A DNA stretch of 25,951 bases from a virus: IMG/VR virus record IMGVR_UViG_3300032050_000716, positions 1-25,951 of that record; one strand, written 5' to 3'. The notes under the pieces are model-generated. The model was given only the letters and a program-made list of their open reading frames with translations. It was not told the DNA's origin and searched no databases. Both the position numbers and the translations under genes were made by a program. Positions 1 to 7,474 of the stretch are shown piece by piece. Numbering within the stretch: position 1 is the first letter of the stretch; the number at the start of each line of letters is the position of its first letter.

Positions 1-37
1 GTGAGGTTGATGACGCGTGCCCTTTTTTTGTGCAATC

Positions 38-131
38 GGCAAAAAATGGCCTGTCTACCGGCAAAAATTGCCGCTCGGTTGTATCTTTGACTGTATTTTG
101 CCGGTGTATTATTGATAATACAGGCAAAAAA
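38..131 (+). promoter_or_regulatory. Repeat cluster and palindrome upstream of the small terminase (candidate cosB-like packaging site or operator)
   Basis: The box GGCAAAAA occurs in the + direction at 38, 60 and 123 and inverted at 96-102 (TTTTGCC). Box starts are 22 and 63 bases apart, close to multiples of two helical turns. The second box is part of a near-palindrome, CGGCAAAAATTGCCG (59-73). At 105-122 there is a perfect inverted repeat, TGTATTAT-TG-ATAATACA, flanked by TTTTGCC and GGCAAAA, so 96-129 can form a long hairpin with a two-base bulge. A TTGACT hexamer at 87-92 and TATTAT or GATAAT inside the palindrome could be promoter elements, but the spacings are poor. In lambda the small terminase binds repeated R sites in cosB immediately before Nu1. 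The same place and a similar architecture are seen here. That function is inference; a repressor operator is the main alternative. Confidence 0.5.
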
Positions 132-136
132 TACCA

Positions 137-646
137 ATGGCATACAGTCACAAACAGATCGCCGAGCGATACGGCGTTTCCCGCGGAGCCGTTCAAGGAT
201 GGGAAAAGCGAGGGCTTAACAGGGGCTGGAGCTGGGAAAAGATCGAAGAGTGGCGCGCAGTCCACTCTGCGGGACGAGTTGTGATCCCGCCGCAGAAACC
301 GGCAACTCCAGAAGCGGCACCAACGCAAAAGCAGGAAAAACCGACAGCGGAGGTCGTAATTTCACAAGCTGCCGGGTTCCAAGAGACCCGCACGGCAAAG
401 TTGAGAAAAGAGATTGAGCGACTTGACCTCATCATCAAGCGCGAGAAAGGCGAGCTGGTGCTGGCCGCCGAAATGCGCGAGCTTGGAACCCGGGTCGTCT
501 CGGTCTGGTGCTCGGAACTTGACGCACTGGTGGGTGACCTGCCAGGACAACTAGCCGGACTGACCGAGGCCGAAATCCAGCCAAAGCTGAAAAGCCGGAT
601 TGAGCTACTGAAGGCCAACGCTCGGGAGGGCTTTGCCGGACTATGA
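137..646 (+). CDS. Phage terminase small subunit (Nu1-like, DNA recognition)
   Basis: This 169-residue protein begins with a helix-turn-helix (about residues 4-40, including KQIAERYGVSRGAVQGWEKRG and WSWEKIEEWR) like the winged-helix domain with which lambda gpNu1 binds the packaging site. A proline/alanine-rich linker (about 47-70) follows, then a charged helix around residues 83-112 (TAKLRKEIERLDLIIKREKGELV) suited to coiled-coil oligomerisation. The C-terminal part probably contacts the large subunit. The stop overlaps the large terminase start as ATGA, which suggests translational coupling. The start at 137 is the first ATG after the repeat cluster and gives an intact helix-turn-helix; no Shine-Dalgarno sequence is visible. 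The length is close to that of lambda Nu1 (181 residues). The role rests on the domain layout plus position directly before a clear large terminase. Confidence 0.88.
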   Translation: MAYSHKQIAERYGVSRGAVQGWEKRGLNRGWSWEKIEEWRAVHSAGRVVIPPQKPATPEAAPTQKQEKPTAEVVISQAAGFQETRTAKLRKEIERLDLIIKREKGELVLAAEMRELGTRVVSVWCSELDALVGDLPGQLAGLTEAEIQPKLKSRIELLKANAREGFAGL

Positions 647-2421
647 CGCCTTTCCTGCAGGGCTGCTGTTCTGGGGTGCGGCTGGCGTACACAGGCGATC
701 CGCTCGACTGGATGGAGCAGAACGTGCGCTTTCCGCACAGCTCCCGTTCCACGCACTTCGACCGGCACACAGCGCCGTGGTGGAACGCGGTGTTCCATGA
801 CTTTGCCGACCCAACCTGCCGCCAGACTTTTGTCCAGGCGTGCACCGGCGCAGGCAAATCGACCGCACTGGAGGCACTGGTATGCTGGGCCGTAGCGCAA
901 CAGCCGGGGCCGATGCTGTCGATCACTCAGACCGACGCGACTTCCGCGGAGTGGATGGAGACGCGACTCAAGCCGGTTCTGGGCGCGTGCGAACCCCTGC
1001 GGGGGCTGATGCCAACCAACCGGCACCACGTCAAAAAGGACGGGATCTACTTCCCGCACATGCCGCTCATGTTGGGCGGCGCAAACACCAGCAATGCTCA
1101 GGAAAAGTCGGTGCAGGTTCTTTTTCTCGATGAGTGCTGGCAGTACAGCGACCTCATCACGCAGTTCAAAAAGCGGTTGCACGACCGGTGGAACGGCTAC
1201 GCGCTGCTGACCAGCCAAAGCTACGAGGAACCCCACCAACTGACCGAAGAATGGAGGTCCGGCGAAGAGTTCCAATGGTGCCATCGGTGCCCAGGGTGCG
1301 ACGAGTGGGTGAAACCGGCGTGGGTCGACATCAAATACGACGAGTGCAAAAACGAGAACGGGGAGTGGAACTGGGGGGCGCTTGTCAAAACGGTGCGGCA
1401 TGAGTGCCCGCACTGCGGCCACGTGACGCCAGACACCACCGCGGCGCGGCGTGGGCTGACTCAGCGCAGCGAGTGGCGCAGCGAAGGCAACGACCACGTG
1501 GAAGGCTACCGCTCCCGGCGTGTATCGGCGCAAAGCGTTTATTGGATCAGGTGGGCTGACCTTGTCATTCAGTGGTGCCAGGCGTCCGACGCTCGACACC
1601 TCGGAGTACTCCAGCCGACCAAAGACTTTCGAATGCAGCGGCTCGCGGAGCCTTGGAAGCTGGAGGAAGAACTACCGGCGCTGGAACTAGAGGCCAGCGA
1701 ATACTGGGTGAACGAGTGGCAGGATGGACGACCCATGCCAGATGAGGCCGCTAGGGTGATGACCGTGGATTGCCAACAAGATCACTACTGGGGCATCGTG
1801 CGCGTTTGGCTTAAGAACGGGCATTCTCGGCTTTTGTGGGCTGGTAAAATACTGACGGTGGACCAACTTCGCGAGATCCAAACGCGGCTCAAAATCCCAG
1901 ACAAAAGAACTCTGCTGGATGCTGGGAACTCATTCCACGGGCGGGTGTACGACACTTGCGCCAAGTTTGGCTGGACGGCGCTCGTGGGACGCGCCGAGGA
2001 CCACTTTACGGTACGGGGACAGGACGGCAAGCCGATCCGCCGGTACTACTCCGCACCGGATCGCGTGGTGGCACCGACAACCCGGGACGCTGCTGGCAAG
2101 CGTGTTTTCGTGACCTTTTTCTACTGGGCGTCGGACCCAATAAAGGACATCCTCGCCAACCTGCGCAACACCGGCTCGCCGGTCTGGGAGTTTCCCCAGG
2201 ACGCTCCGCCCGAGTACGTCCGGCACCTTAACTCTGAGCGCAAGCGGGCAACAGTAGACAAGCGCACAAAGAAGACCCGGCTCCGGTGGACTGCTACAGG
2301 CAGGCCAAACCACATGTGGGACGCGGAAGCGATGAACGTGCTTGCCGCTCAGATCCTAGGCATCCTGCCGGACATGATTTCAAGCGCGCCGGAGGTTGAC
2401 GAGCATGCACCGGAGAGCTAG
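643..2421 (+). CDS. Phage terminase large subunit, GpA family (packaging ATPase and nuclease)
   Basis: This 592-residue motor pumps DNA into the prohead and cuts genome ends. The ATPase half shows a Walker A-like loop, CTGAGKST (residues 67-74), and Walker B, VLFLDE (159-164). A cysteine cluster, CHRCPGC (213-219) with CPHCGH (255-260), forms a zinc-ribbon-like insert, as is common in lambda gpA relatives. The nuclease half carries acidic residues in the expected contexts: MTVDCQQD (Asp376), LLDAGN (Asp426) and the late MWDAEAMN motif near residue 568. The length is slightly below lambda gpA (641). It overlaps the small subunit by four bases and is followed by a hairpin terminator. GpA-type terminases usually make cohesive ends, which fits the cos-like region upstream. 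A very long antisense frame over this gene is a codon-composition shadow. Confidence 0.97.
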   Translation: MTPFLQGCCSGVRLAYTGDPLDWMEQNVRFPHSSRSTHFDRHTAPWWNAVFHDFADPTCRQTFVQACTGAGKSTALEALVCWAVAQQPGPMLSITQTDATSAEWMETRLKPVLGACEPLRGLMPTNRHHVKKDGIYFPHMPLMLGGANTSNAQEKSVQVLFLDECWQYSDLITQFKKRLHDRWNGYALLTSQSYEEPHQLTEEWRSGEEFQWCHRCPGCDEWVKPAWVDIKYDECKNENGEWNWGALVKTVRHECPHCGHVTPDTTAARRGLTQRSEWRSEGNDHVEGYRSRRVSAQSVYWIRWADLVIQWCQASDARHLGVLQPTKDFRMQRLAEPWKLEEELPALELEASEYWVNEWQDGRPMPDEAARVMTVDCQQDHYWGIVRVWLKNGHSRLLWAGKILTVDQLREIQTRLKIPDKRTLLDAGNSFHGRVYDTCAKFGWTALVGRAEDHFTVRGQDGKPIRRYYSAPDRVVAPTTRDAAGKRVFVTFFYWASDPIKDILANLRNTGSPVWEFPQDAPPEYVRHLNSERKRATVDKRTKKTRLRWTATGRPNHMWDAEAMNVLAAQILGILPDMISSAPEVDEHAPES

Positions 2422-2475
2422 TCTACTGGCTCAACCAAAAACCACCCTTTGCGGGGGTGGACTCCGGGCAACTTG

Positions 2476-2509
2476 CCCCCGGCTCCCGAGTGGGATGTCC
2501 GGGGGTTTT
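2476..2509 (+). terminator. Intrinsic terminator after the large terminase
   Basis: A seven-base-pair stem, CCCCCGG (2476-2482) with CCGGGGG (2499-2505), contains an inner CCC/GGG stem with a GAGT loop and is followed by TTTT (2506-2509). Another hairpin, CCACCC/GGGTGG, lies just upstream at 2442-2460. The T-run is followed directly by GCTTGTCCCGA, a sequence that recurs after the terminator at 5128-5161. Confidence 0.75.
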
Positions 2510-2533
2510 GCTTGTCCCGATGCGTCTGGATAG

Positions 2534-2800
2534 ATGGCTCCCGACCAAAAACTCCTGCTCCAGGTCTTCTTGACGCGTGACGTTGCCGAGTTGCGGGCCA
2601 TCGTGGCTCAAAAGTTTGACCTGGTCAGCGCTGGCAAAAGCTCTCTGGTGAGCAGCTCTATTGACGGCGCATCATTTCAGTTCAACGTCGGGGGGACCCT
2701 TTCGCCGCTCGATGTAATGATGCTGGCGCAGCAAGCGCTGAATTACAAAGCCGCCGGGATCAATGCGCCGGTTCGCCGCACCCAGGCCTATTTCATATGA
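2534..2800 (+). CDS. gpW-like head-tail joining protein
   Basis: This 88-residue protein lies between the large terminase and the portal, the position of gpW in lambda (68 residues). gpW sits below the portal, retains packaged DNA and prepares the tail attachment site. The sequence has the expected order: an N-terminal helix (RDVAELRAIVAQKF), a small beta-hairpin-like stretch (SSSIDGASFQFNVGG), then a C-terminal helix (LDVMMLAQQALNYKAAG). The stop overlaps the portal start as ATGA. The start at 2534 follows the terminator by 24 bases and has no Shine-Dalgarno sequence; a GTG or ATG further in would remove the first helix. The assignment rests on synteny, size and secondary-structure pattern, not on an exact motif. 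It could be another small connector. Confidence 0.65.
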   Translation: MAPDQKLLLQVFLTRDVAELRAIVAQKFDLVSAGKSSLVSSSIDGASFQFNVGGTLSPLDVMMLAQQALNYKAAGINAPVRRTQAYFI

Positions 2801-4299
2801 CCTTTCTGGACCGCATCAAGAAAATGGCGGGGTTTGGCGCGCCAAAAGTGGGCGCAAACATCGGCGGAGCATACCGCAGGCAGCGACTCGTTGAAGGCGG
2901 CGTGTGGGCGGAACCGTGGTGGAGGAACCACACCCAGAGCATTTCCAAAGAATTGACCGTTGGGGAATGGCGCACGGTCAACTCTGCCGCGCGCAAGCTG
3001 TACTGGAACAACGGCATGGTGAATGCCGCGATAGATCAGAAATCCATGCTGTCCGTAGGGATGGCAATGCGACCGATTTTTGTGGGTGCCGATAAAGAAT
3101 GGGGCAAACAAGCCGAGGCTGTGCTTTTGGACTGGTTTCAGATCGCCTACATCGACGGGAAAAGCTGGTGGGAAGGCCTGCGGTTGGAGTCGACAGCAAT
3201 CGACCGCGAAGGCGACTTGCTGACGATCCTGACCACGTCGCAAAACGGTTACCCGCAGTTGCAGCAGGTCCCGTGGCATCAAATCGGTTCTCGGGGGGAC
3301 GACGGAGTTTTGACCGAGGGCCGATATCGTGGGCTCAGGATTTACAACGGAGTCATCCTGTCCAAGACCAACCGCGCTATCGCCTACCGAGTGCTTGGCG
3401 AGGACCAGAGCGGCGCAGAGGATCGGGACATCCCAGTCCAGGCGTGTATGCTAACGATGGATCCGCGCGAGGTGGACCAGGTGCGCGGGATTTCCGCGTT
3501 TGCTCCCGCCATCCGCGACCTCATTTCCCTAAAAGACTTGGGCGATGACATTCAGAGCGCGTCCCGCATGGCTGCCAAAATCGGGTTGCTTGTGACCAAT
3601 CAGCAAGGCATGGCAGACGCCAGCGACGCCTACAACGCGCTGACCGAAACCAACATGCCGCAGTGTGGGCCGGGGCTCCGTATGACCCCGATGGCTGGGG
3701 GCCGAATCGAATACCTGACGGCGGGCGCCGGCGAATCGATCGACCAGATCGACGCCAAGATTCCGACGGAAGCTCAGGATCGCCTGCAGGAGCGTCTGAT
3801 TCGCAACGCACTGCTGGCCGCGCAATGGCCACCGGAGTTTGGCTGGGACATGTCAAAACTGGGCGGGGCTTCCGCGCGAATTGTGCTCGAACAGGTCAAC
3901 CGCATCACGTCGGAGCGGCACGCCTATCTGGCCGCGTTCTGCAAGCGACGCTGCGCCTACGCCGTCGCGAAGTTCGTGGAGCTCGGCATACTCCCACCCT
4001 ACACCGGCGCCGACAAAGACCGGGGTGGCGCCTATCAATTCCGGTTCACCGAACCCGCCAGACTAACAGCCGATTCCGGCTACGCTTCTCGCGACGCAAT
4101 CGAGGCTTACCGCGCCGGGATGCGCAGCATGACCGACATTCTTGCCAGCGGTTCCAAAACTCTCGAAGAGCACCTGGACGAGGTGGAACGCGAGGAACTG
4201 GAAATTAAGAAGCGGGTGGAACGCTCCGGGCTGACCCGCGAAGTGTTCGGACTTTTGACCCCCAACGGCAACCCGACAACCTCGGTGCAAGATTTATGA
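2797..4299 (+). CDS. Phage portal protein, lambda gpB family
   Basis: This 500-residue protein should form the dodecameric ring at one capsid vertex through which DNA enters and leaves. Family features are visible: an N-terminal basic segment with AYRRQR; RTVNSAARKLYWNNGMVNAAIDQ, typical of the lambda-type clip and stem; the core with LTMDPREVDQVRGISAFAPAI; then DRLQERLIRNALLAAQWPPEF, the usual late portal helix and wing region. The C-terminus is charged (about residues 445-490, many Glu and Arg). The length is close to lambda gpB (533). It overlaps gpW-like and protease genes by four bases on each side, forming a coupled connector-protease set. Confidence is high from both sequence pattern and neighbours. 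Confidence 0.95.
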   Translation: MTFLDRIKKMAGFGAPKVGANIGGAYRRQRLVEGGVWAEPWWRNHTQSISKELTVGEWRTVNSAARKLYWNNGMVNAAIDQKSMLSVGMAMRPIFVGADKEWGKQAEAVLLDWFQIAYIDGKSWWEGLRLESTAIDREGDLLTILTTSQNGYPQLQQVPWHQIGSRGDDGVLTEGRYRGLRIYNGVILSKTNRAIAYRVLGEDQSGAEDRDIPVQACMLTMDPREVDQVRGISAFAPAIRDLISLKDLGDDIQSASRMAAKIGLLVTNQQGMADASDAYNALTETNMPQCGPGLRMTPMAGGRIEYLTAGAGESIDQIDAKIPTEAQDRLQERLIRNALLAAQWPPEFGWDMSKLGGASARIVLEQVNRITSERHAYLAAFCKRRCAYAVAKFVELGILPPYTGADKDRGGAYQFRFTEPARLTADSGYASRDAIEAYRAGMRSMTDILASGSKTLEEHLDEVEREELEIKKRVERSGLTREVFGLLTPNGNPTTSVQDL

Positions 4300-5099
4300 A
4301 ATTTCAACGTGTCATCGAGCAAGTTTTCTACCGCCCTTGGCTGATTACACCGGGCGGCTACGCTGCCGTCCGCAAGCTGGTGGAGGCGCGGCTGGTGCGC
4401 GCAAACGGGGACGAGTACGATGGGATGATGAAGTCCCAGCGCGAGCCGATGGAGATCGACGGGCAGGGCATTGCGCACATCTGCATCGAAGGGACGCTGG
4501 CAAAAGGGATCAGTGCAATCGAAGCCTGCTGCGGCGTTTGGGATTACGAATGGGTGGCTGAGGATCTCGAAGACGCGATGGAGGCCAACGTGCGCGGCGT
4601 TTTGCTGGAGATCAACTCGCCGGGCGGCAGCTGCTCGGGCTGTTCTGAAATCACCGACCTCATCCAGTTTTTGAAGGTTCCGATCGTGGCTTACTCCGAC
4701 GACACGGCGTGTTCCGCCGCGTACAACATCGCCGTGAGTTGCGATAAAGTGTTCGGCTCCGTAGGATCAACCTGGGGCAGCATCGGCACCATCATCCCGT
4801 GGACGGATCAGTCCGCAATGTACGAGGAGGAGGGGCTCAAGTGGGATCCCATCACCTCAGGCCCGCTAAAAGGCGCAGGCATGGGGCCGTCCTTGACGCC
4901 AGCTCAGCGTGCCAGCCTGCAACAGCTCGTAGACGACAGCTTCGCACAGTTCCGCGACAACGTCCTTCGCAACCGCCGCGTCGCTGACGAATACATGACC
5001 GGCGCAGCTTACTTGGCACCCCGAGCACGGGCCGCAAACCTTATTGACGGCATGGGAAATCAGGAGCTTGCATACGAGGCGCTCCTTGGTATGTTGTAG
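4296..5099 (+). CDS. Head maturation protease, S49 (SppA/lambda gpC-like) family
   Basis: This 267-residue serine protease should cleave scaffold and connector proteins inside the prohead. The S49 signature is clear: LLEINSPGG (residues 103-111) forms the oxyanion strand; ACSAAYNIA gives the nucleophile Ser140; GSVGSTWGSIGTI (154-166) is the conserved strand; and Lys192 in PLKGAG fits the catalytic lysine of the Ser-Lys dyad. A helix, LQQLVDDSFAQFRDNVLRNR, follows as in gpC. Unlike lambda gpC (439 residues, with the scaffold Nu3 nested in its C-terminus), this protein ends shortly after the protease fold, so the scaffold must come from elsewhere, probably the next gene. It overlaps the portal by four bases and is followed by a strong terminator. 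Confidence 0.93.
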   Translation: MKFQRVIEQVFYRPWLITPGGYAAVRKLVEARLVRANGDEYDGMMKSQREPMEIDGQGIAHICIEGTLAKGISAIEACCGVWDYEWVAEDLEDAMEANVRGVLLEINSPGGSCSGCSEITDLIQFLKVPIVAYSDDTACSAAYNIAVSCDKVFGSVGSTWGSIGTIIPWTDQSAMYEEEGLKWDPITSGPLKGAGMGPSLTPAQRASLQQLVDDSFAQFRDNVLRNRRVADEYMTGAAYLAPRARAANLIDGMGNQELAYEALLGML

Positions 5100-5127
5100 C
5101 CGTTCAGTTTGTTCATTGGGTTCATTG

Positions 5128-5161
5128 GCCCGCTCTGGTTTCATGGCCGGAGCGGGCTTTT
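5128..5161 (+). terminator. Intrinsic terminator between head protease and capsid cassette
   Basis: An eleven-base-pair stem with one G-U pair, GCCCGCTCTGG (5128-5138) with CCGGAGCGGGC (5147-5157), encloses an eight-base loop and is followed by TTTT (5158-5161). It is the strongest terminator in the window. CCTTGTCCCGA follows at once and the next start codon is at 5186. Confidence 0.85.
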
Positions 5162-5185
5162 CCTTGTCCCGACTTCCTTGGTTGT

Positions 5186-5587
5186 ATGGAGTCTCCTGCA
5201 ACCCTCACCGACGCGCTGGCCGCGCTCTCTGCCGCGCAGGCAGACCTCGCCGCGCTTAACGCGCTGACCGCCGAGCATTCGGCAGTTGTCGCCAATTTCG
5301 AAGCACTCAAGGCCCGCAGCGCGGAACTCTCCGCTGCACTGGACCTTGCCAACGCTAACAACCGCGACCTAGCTGCCGCTCTTGACGCGATGAAAGCTGA
5401 CGAGGCTGACGCAGCCGCAAAGGCTAACGCAATCGTGGCAAATCTGGGCGTGGCTCCGGTGGCCATCGTGCCCGAAGAACTTTCCGCGCCTAAGACCCGC
5501 AGCGAACTCTGGGCGCACTACATGACTCTGGGCTTCGTCGAGCGTAATGAGTTTTACGCCGCGAACCGGAAAGCAATGCAGCTCTAA
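5186..5587 (+). CDS. Alanine-rich coiled-coil protein before the capsid gene; possible scaffold
   Basis: This 133-residue protein has an alanine/leucine-rich helix over about residues 8-88 (for example DALAALSAAQADLAALNALTA), with heptad-like spacing expected of a coiled coil. A short charged tail follows (TRSELWAHYMTLGFVERNEFYAANRKAM). It lies between the S49 protease and the major capsid gene, where lambda has scaffold Nu3 and decoration protein D. A mostly helical coiled coil fits a scaffold or a protease-processed chaperone better than a beta-rich decoration protein. It starts its own cassette after a terminator, with no Shine-Dalgarno sequence. A lambda FI-like packaging accessory is an alternative. 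The coding call is secure; the role is inferred from composition and position. Confidence 0.6.
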   Translation: MESPATLTDALAALSAAQADLAALNALTAEHSAVVANFEALKARSAELSAALDLANANNRDLAAALDAMKADEADAAAKANAIVANLGVAPVAIVPEELSAPKTRSELWAHYMTLGFVERNEFYAANRKAMQL

Positions 5588-5607
5588 CCCTCACACACTA
5601 AATCACT

Positions 5608-6489
5608 ATGGCCCTCAATGGCGTTTTCCTCGCACAAATCGCGCAGCAGTCGCTGCCGTTCCTGACCAATGCTTTCGCTCCTCTCCGGGGCATTACGACC
5701 GATTTTTCCACGGACGTTGCGTCCGCTGGCAGCTCGGTCACCACCCGTTTCGCGACGGTCCCGTCCGTCGTCGACATTACGAGCGCTGGGTATGCTCCCG
5801 TCGCCGGTGACACGACCGCCCGCACAATCTCGCTTGATCAGCATCGCGGCGTGACGCTGGGTTTCACCGACATCGAAGTCCTTCAGTCTTCGGTTAATTT
5901 CCGCAACCTGTTCCTGACTCCCATGTTGCAGGCTTTGGGCGCTGACATGTTTGGGCAACTGTGGAACTTGGTGACTGCCGCAAACTTCGCGCAGACCCCT
6001 CTTTCCTCCAGCGCTGCCAACTTCGACCGCCAGGACGTGATTGACCTTGGAGTGACGCTGACGCAGACGCTGAAGGCTCCCAAAATGGGCCGCAGCGTCA
6101 TTCTGAATCCCGCTTATTACGGCGCGATCAGCAAGACGTTCATCTCTGCGGAAATCCCCGGGATTACGCCGTTTAAGGCTGAAGGACTGGTCCCGCGCGT
6201 GTCCGGTTTTGACATCTACGAGTCCGACCTCTGCGACGCCAACGGCGAAGCGCTGGCCGGTTTTGCGCTGCATTCCAGCGCGCTCATCATGGCCGCTCGC
6301 CGCGTCAACCCCGAAGCCGCGTTGCAGGATTCCATCGAAATCGCCGAAGTCGTGGTGCCTGACCTTGGGCTTCCCCTAACTTTTCGGGCCTACTATAATC
6401 GCGAATTAGGCCAGAGCTGCATCAATGTGAGCTGTATATGGGGAGTTGCAAAGGGAACCAACATGGGCGTCCGCATCGTCACTCCCTAA
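5608..6489 (+). CDS. Major capsid protein
   Basis: This 293-residue protein is the best candidate for the shell subunit. It follows the portal, protease and coiled-coil genes, is followed by a terminator, and has capsid-like composition, with many small and beta-forming residues. Segments such as VTTRFATVPSVVDI, SLDQHRGVTLGFTDIE, AADMFGQLW-like helix (ALGADMFGQLWNLV) and MGRSVILNPAYYGAI resemble the extended-loop, spine-helix and A-domain pattern of HK97-fold coats. The ending LTFRAYYNRELGQSCINVSCIWGVAKG is typical of capsid C-termini, where the peptide often closes with a strand reporting on particle type. No N-terminal scaffold (delta) domain is seen, which fits a separate scaffold. No Shine-Dalgarno sequence precedes the start; the leader is A/C-rich. 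Confidence 0.88.
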   Translation: MALNGVFLAQIAQQSLPFLTNAFAPLRGITTDFSTDVASAGSSVTTRFATVPSVVDITSAGYAPVAGDTTARTISLDQHRGVTLGFTDIEVLQSSVNFRNLFLTPMLQALGADMFGQLWNLVTAANFAQTPLSSSAANFDRQDVIDLGVTLTQTLKAPKMGRSVILNPAYYGAISKTFISAEIPGITPFKAEGLVPRVSGFDIYESDLCDANGEALAGFALHSSALIMAARRVNPEAALQDSIEIAEVVVPDLGLPLTFRAYYNRELGQSCINVSCIWGVAKGTNMGVRIVTP

Positions 6490-6506
6490 CTGATCCCCCT
6501 CTAAGC

Positions 6507-6538
6507 AGAGGCTCCGCTCTTCACGGGGCGGAGCCTTT
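6507..6538 (+). terminator. Intrinsic terminator after the capsid gene
   Basis: An eight-base-pair perfect stem, GGCTCCGC (6510-6517) with GCGGAGCC (6528-6535), extends by A-T and G-T pairs into 6507-6509/6536-6538. The loop has ten bases and is followed by TTT, then GCTTCATCCGA, a relaxed form of the sequence found after the two earlier terminators. Confidence 0.75.
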
Positions 6539-6557
6539 GCTTCATCCGAATATCACG

Positions 6558-6788
6558 ATGAAAATCTCCCTTGTTATCGAAGACGCTGGCAGCGGGCCGC
6601 AGGTGATCTTCTCCTCACCGGAACCTGCAGACGCCAGGCAGTTTTTCAAAACGCACGCGAACCCCGGCAAGCTGGTGCTGGTGTGCAACCCGACTCCCGA
6701 TAATTTCCGCACGATCCGGGGCACGCCGGTGGTCGAAGCCGTGGCAGTCAAAGCGCCGATCCGCCGCGTCAAGGAACCGCTTCTGTAA
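6558..6788 (+). CDS. Small protein after the capsid gene, unknown
   Basis: This 76-residue protein has no recognised family. The frame is open upstream into the capsid terminator, but ATG 6558, 19 bases after the terminator T-run, is the sensible start because upstream codons would read through the hairpin. The sequence alternates strands and turns (KISLVIEDAGSGPQVIFSSPE, then KLVLVCNPTPDNFRTIRG) and ends with a basic PIRRVKEPLL tail. It stops directly before the next gene's ATG. The position corresponds to lambda FI, between capsid and head-tail joining genes, but lambda FI is larger and helical, so no equivalence is claimed. A small decoration or connector accessory is possible. Confidence 0.55.
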   Translation: MKISLVIEDAGSGPQVIFSSPEPADARQFFKTHANPGKLVLVCNPTPDNFRTIRGTPVVEAVAVKAPIRRVKEPLL

Positions 6789-7091
6789 ATGTCTGAGTGG
6801 ACCGCCATCACCGAATCTGCAATGAGCCAAGCACTGGACTACATGCAGGCCGACTCCGTCACATATCAAGGTGTGACAGTGTTTTCGGTGGCCAGCGAGA
6901 AGACTTCTGACCTGTTGGCAATGGGCGGTTTTGAACAGCATTTTGCAGGATTTGTGCGGCTGCTGAAAGCTGGATTTCCCGAGCCGGTGAAAGGTGCAAA
7001 GCTGACAGTCAACGGCACTGAGCGGCGCATCACGAGCTGGGACGAGGATCCGATTTCGTGGAAGCTGTACCTGGAGGACATCACGCGATGA
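6789..7091 (+). CDS. Probable head closure or head-tail attachment protein (FII-like position)
   Basis: This 100-residue protein follows the previous stop without a gap and overlaps the next gene as ATGA. It has a short N-terminal helix (SAMSQALDYMQADSV), a strand pair (VTYQGVTVFSVASE), then a C-terminal beta segment where KLTVNGTERRITSWDED and SWKLYLEDI are the kind of strand-turn-strand seen in small beta-barrel head closure proteins such as lambda gpFII (117 residues). gpFII plugs the connector and receives the tail. The gene order capsid - small unknown - this - tail terminator candidate supports the role. Sequence identity to a family could not be tested, so an uncharacterised joining protein is the fallback. 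Confidence 0.55.
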   Translation: MSEWTAITESAMSQALDYMQADSVTYQGVTVFSVASEKTSDLLAMGGFEQHFAGFVRLLKAGFPEPVKGAKLTVNGTERRITSWDEDPISWKLYLEDITR

Positions 7092-7468
7092 TCGACGGCG
7101 CATTTTCTGCAGCGGTACAGGACGCGCTTGCGCTTGCGCTCCCAGGCGTTTATGTCGGCGAACCGCAGGACGACCAGCCTATCCCGGGCAAGTCCGTGCT
7201 AATGGAATTACAAAGCGACATCGTCGTCGGCAGTCCGTTGCAACGCGGCACGCTGACGCTCAACGTGATCTCGCAGGCCGACGACTACACCAAGGCCGAG
7301 CAGGCCGCTTTTGCCGCCCAGGTAGACGCCGCAATGCGCGCACTGGTGCTCGTTTCTGAGGCAGTGCAGCTGTACGGGGTGGTCGCACAATCCACAGACA
7401 ATCTTCGCGAGGAACGCCACTGGCGAACCTCCATGCCCTACATCGTGGGCTACGGCCCAAAACCATAA
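7088..7468 (+). CDS. Probable tail terminator or tail completion protein (gpU/gpZ-like position)
   Basis: This 126-residue protein most likely starts at ATG 7088, which overlaps the upstream stop by four bases; an in-frame ATG at 7058 lies well inside the upstream gene. The layout is that of tail terminators: an N-terminal helix (FSAAVQDALALAL), a strand with ILM-type residues (SVLMELQSDIVVG), the strand RGTLTLNVISQADD, a long helix (AEQAAFAAQVDAAMRALVL) and a final strand pair (WRTSMPYIVGYG). Tail terminators stop tube growth at the right length and join the tail to the head. The place between a joining protein and the tail-tube candidates agrees. Identity as gpU rather than gpZ cannot be decided from sequence reading. 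Confidence 0.55.
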   Translation: MIDGAFSAAVQDALALALPGVYVGEPQDDQPIPGKSVLMELQSDIVVGSPLQRGTLTLNVISQADDYTKAEQAAFAAQVDAAMRALVLVSEAVQLYGVVAQSTDNLREERHWRTSMPYIVGYGPKP

Positions 7469-7474
7469 CACACC

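Noticed and set aside
30-284. An 84-codon frame overlapping the small terminase start
   Set aside because: It reads through the repeat cluster and lies in a different frame from the helix-turn-helix protein; composition is not protein-like. A tail end of an upstream gene cannot be excluded for the first few bases.
193-1599. A 468-codon open frame on the - strand across both terminase genes
   Set aside because: It lies wholly antisense to two confident terminase genes, is rich in Arg, Pro and Ala as expected of a GC-driven shadow, and shows no domain motifs.
5584-6273. A 229-codon open frame on the - strand over the capsid gene
   Set aside because: It is antisense to the capsid gene, has no recognisable motif and no independent leader; all other genes are on the + strand.
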